Below are positions 4,902-7,949 of a DNA stretch of 7,949 bases, one piece after another. The position numbers were made by a program, and so were the translations under genes. Origin of the DNA: Bacillota bacterium (GTDB taxonomy: Bacteria > Bacillota > Clostridia > Tissierellales > Sporanaerobacteraceae); the NCBI GenBank assembly GCA_029779375.1, contig JAKPAR010000401.1:1-7949 (forward strand), in the 5' to 3' direction. Within the stretch, counting starts at the first letter, position 1. Every line of letters starts with the position of its first letter. Below the pieces are notes generated by a model. The model worked only from the letters and a program-made list of their open reading frames with translations. It did no database searches and was not told where the DNA came from.

Positions 4902-6281
4902 TTGAAGAAAATACTGTCCTTTTTAATAGTGTTGTTATTTGTTATGAATATAAGTTGTACAAGTTCTTATGCAAAATATATGTACAATGATGAATATATA
5001 AATGTAAAACTACAAAGACCTATTAAATCAAATAATTATATAAATTTAAAAAGTGAAAATGGATTTGTTATTTTTTCTTTTGACGGTTATTTGAAAGAAA
5101 TGGACAAGCTCATAGTAAATGAGATAGTTATAACCTTAGGAGATAATGATAGCATTGCTATAAAAGATAAAAACGATTATATATTGTATTCTTTTGGCAA
5201 TAATGATAATATATATATCTCTTCTATAGATGAGTTTGAACCAATTGTTAAAGTTGAAAATGATAGATATAGAGATTATTTAACTTTTATACGAAACGGA
5301 AATAAAATAGATGTTATAAATTATGTTTCTCTTAATCACTATTTATATGGGGTAGTTCCTAGAGAGATGCCTTCAACTTTTCCGTTAGAAGCATTAAAAG
5401 CTCAAGCAATAGCATCTAGAACTTTTGCACTTAAGAACATAAATAAACATATAAAAGAAGGCTATAATTTGTGTGATTCTACTGATTGCCAAGTATATGG
5501 TGGATATGATAGTGAAACTGAAATAACAAATAGAGCCGTTGACGAGACTATTGGTATAGTATTAAAATATAACAATGAGCTTATAGAAGCAAGCTATCAT
5601 TCTAATAGTGGCGGATATACAGAAGATAGTGTCAACGTATGGGGAATATCGTATCCATACTTAAAAGCTGTGGAAGATGAGTTCTCAGTAGGTTTACCTA
5701 ATAGCAATTGGCAGATAATATTATCTAGTAGTGATATTCGAAATAGGCTTTTAAAAAATAATATAAATATAGGAGAGATAGTATCATTAACTCCTACAGA
5801 AATATTAGGAAATGGAAGAGTTGTTAAATTAAAAATTGTTGGGACAAATGGTGAAATTATATTAGAAAAAGATAAGATAAGGCAAGTATTTGGATATAGC
5901 GATATTAAAAGCAATTGGTTTGATATAAGAAAAATTAATGGGAACAATTTAGATAATAGTATAAAAGAAATATATGCTATGGATTCAAATAAAACTGTTA
6001 AAATAAAATTAAGTGATTTTTATACTATTAATGGGGAAAAGGCTAAGGTTTTTTCCAATAGAGAAGGTTTTAAGAGAATTGTTACTGATAAAGGAATTGA
6101 AAATATAAATAAAGTTCAAGCTTTAAATGATAGTGTAGAATTTGTTATAGAAGGGAAGGGTTATGGTCATGGTGTTGGAATGAGTCAGTGGGGAGCTAAA
6201 AGAATGGGAGAACTAGGATATACCCATGATGAAATCCTTAAGCATTATTATAGTGGAGTAGAGTTGACTACATTGTATTAG
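4902..6281 (+). CDS. SpoIID/LytB domain protein, secreted peptidoglycan lytic transglycosylase
   Basis: This 459-aa protein starts at a TTG. A signal peptide covers about residues 1-24 (MKKI, hydrophobic core, then S-S-Y-A). An N-terminal domain without a clear motif (about 25-140) precedes the SpoIID domain: L-N-H-Y-L-Y-G-V-V-P-R-E-M-P (144-157) with the expected catalytic Glu E155, then L-E-A-L-K-A-Q-A-I-A-S-R-T (162-174). The Y-H-S-N-S-G-G-Y-T motif is at 232-240 and the family end motif G-K-G-Y-G-H-G-V-G-M-S-Q-W-G-A at 418-432. C191 and C196, perhaps with H183, may correspond to the zinc site reported in Clostridioides difficile SpoIID. SpoIID cuts glycan strands whose peptides were removed by SpoIIP, during engulfment. 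At 459 aa this is about 100 residues longer than B. subtilis SpoIID, and its place beside ruvB/queA is not that of classical spoIID, so it is probably a paralogue. Confidence 0.9.
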   Translation: MKKILSFLIVLLFVMNISCTSSYAKYMYNDEYINVKLQRPIKSNNYINLKSENGFVIFSFDGYLKEMDKLIVNEIVITLGDNDSIAIKDKNDYILYSFGNNDNIYISSIDEFEPIVKVENDRYRDYLTFIRNGNKIDVINYVSLNHYLYGVVPREMPSTFPLEALKAQAIASRTFALKNINKHIKEGYNLCDSTDCQVYGGYDSETEITNRAVDETIGIVLKYNNELIEASYHSNSGGYTEDSVNVWGISYPYLKAVEDEFSVGLPNSNWQIILSSSDIRNRLLKNNINIGEIVSLTPTEILGNGRVVKLKIVGTNGEIILEKDKIRQVFGYSDIKSNWFDIRKINGNNLDNSIKEIYAMDSNKTVKIKLSDFYTINGEKAKVFSNREGFKRIVTDKGIENINKVQALNDSVEFVIEGKGYGHGVGMSQWGAKRMGELGYTHDEILKHYYSGVELTTLY

Positions 6282-6282
6282 T

Positions 6283-6287
6283 AAAGG
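6283..6287 (+). promoter_or_regulatory. queA: Ribosome-binding site that decides the queA start
   Basis: AAAGG lies directly against ATG 6288, which is too close to serve it, but nine bases before ATG 6297, a normal spacing. Three in-frame ATGs (6288, 6291, 6297) are crowded here; only 6297 gives the usual QueA N-terminus ([11 protein letters not shown]). Confidence 0.65.
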
Positions 6288-6296
6288 ATGATGAAT

Positions 6297-7949
<1,653 letters not shown>

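Noticed and set aside
4892..4990. Small 32-codon frame starting at ATG 4892
   Set aside because: The start codon abuts the Shine-Dalgarno with no spacer, and the frame overlaps the signal-peptide coding region of the SpoIID/LytB gene; treated as a decoy, not a gene.

Overview
This is an AT-rich stretch (A/T-rich codons throughout, strong AGGAGG-type ribosome sites, all genes on the + strand) from the chromosome of an anaerobic, endospore-forming Firmicute of the Clostridia/Tissierellia type. The evidence is gene content and order. A BofC-family sporulation protein sits directly upstream of ruvC-ruvA-ruvB, followed by a DUF2905 membrane protein, a SpoIID/LytB protein, queA and tgt. Bacillus subtilis has the related order bofC-ruvA-ruvB-queA-tgt, but without ruvC. 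Genus or species cannot be named from the sequence alone.

Layout. (1) Bases 2-160 hold the last 52 codons of a small protein resembling the LysM-like N-terminal part of MltG. It is closed by a strong intrinsic terminator whose stem begins inside the last codons. (2) Bases 161-367 are non-coding: a likely sigma-A promoter and a leader of about 90 nt. (3) Bases 368-1795 hold a 243-aa protein I do not recognise and a CBS-CBS-ACT ligand-sensing protein of the AcuB type. (4) Bases 1796-1858 are a short intergenic region with a 15-bp hairpin that buries the whole ribosome-binding site of the next gene. (5) Bases 1859-2455 encode the BofC-like exported protein, closed by a second intrinsic terminator (2456-2496). 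(6) From a probable extended -10 promoter near 2504-2512 runs a tight operon that leaves the window: ruvC, ruvA, ruvB, DUF2905, SpoIID/LytB protein, queA, tgt (cut by the window end). Gaps between these genes are about 11 to 20 bases.

How the genes fit together. RuvA and RuvB branch-migrate Holliday junctions and RuvC cuts them. QueA and Tgt carry out two steps of queuosine modification of tRNA wobble G34: Tgt inserts preQ1 and QueA converts it to epoxyqueuosine. The DUF2905 and SpoIID/LytB proteins are envelope proteins placed between these two housekeeping modules. The BofC-like protein and the SpoIID/LytB protein connect the locus to sporulation or cell-wall remodelling.

Most of the window is ordinary and well conserved. 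The part that most deserves a second look is the hairpin at 1823-1858. It is a perfect-to-wobble 15-bp stem that ends at the base before the BofC-like start codon and could make that gene's translation depend on where its transcript begins. The same 16-base translation-start sequence also precedes the unrecognised gene at 368. No RNA genes, insertion sequences, CRISPR arrays or mobile elements are seen, and no gene-free stretch exceeds 300 bases.
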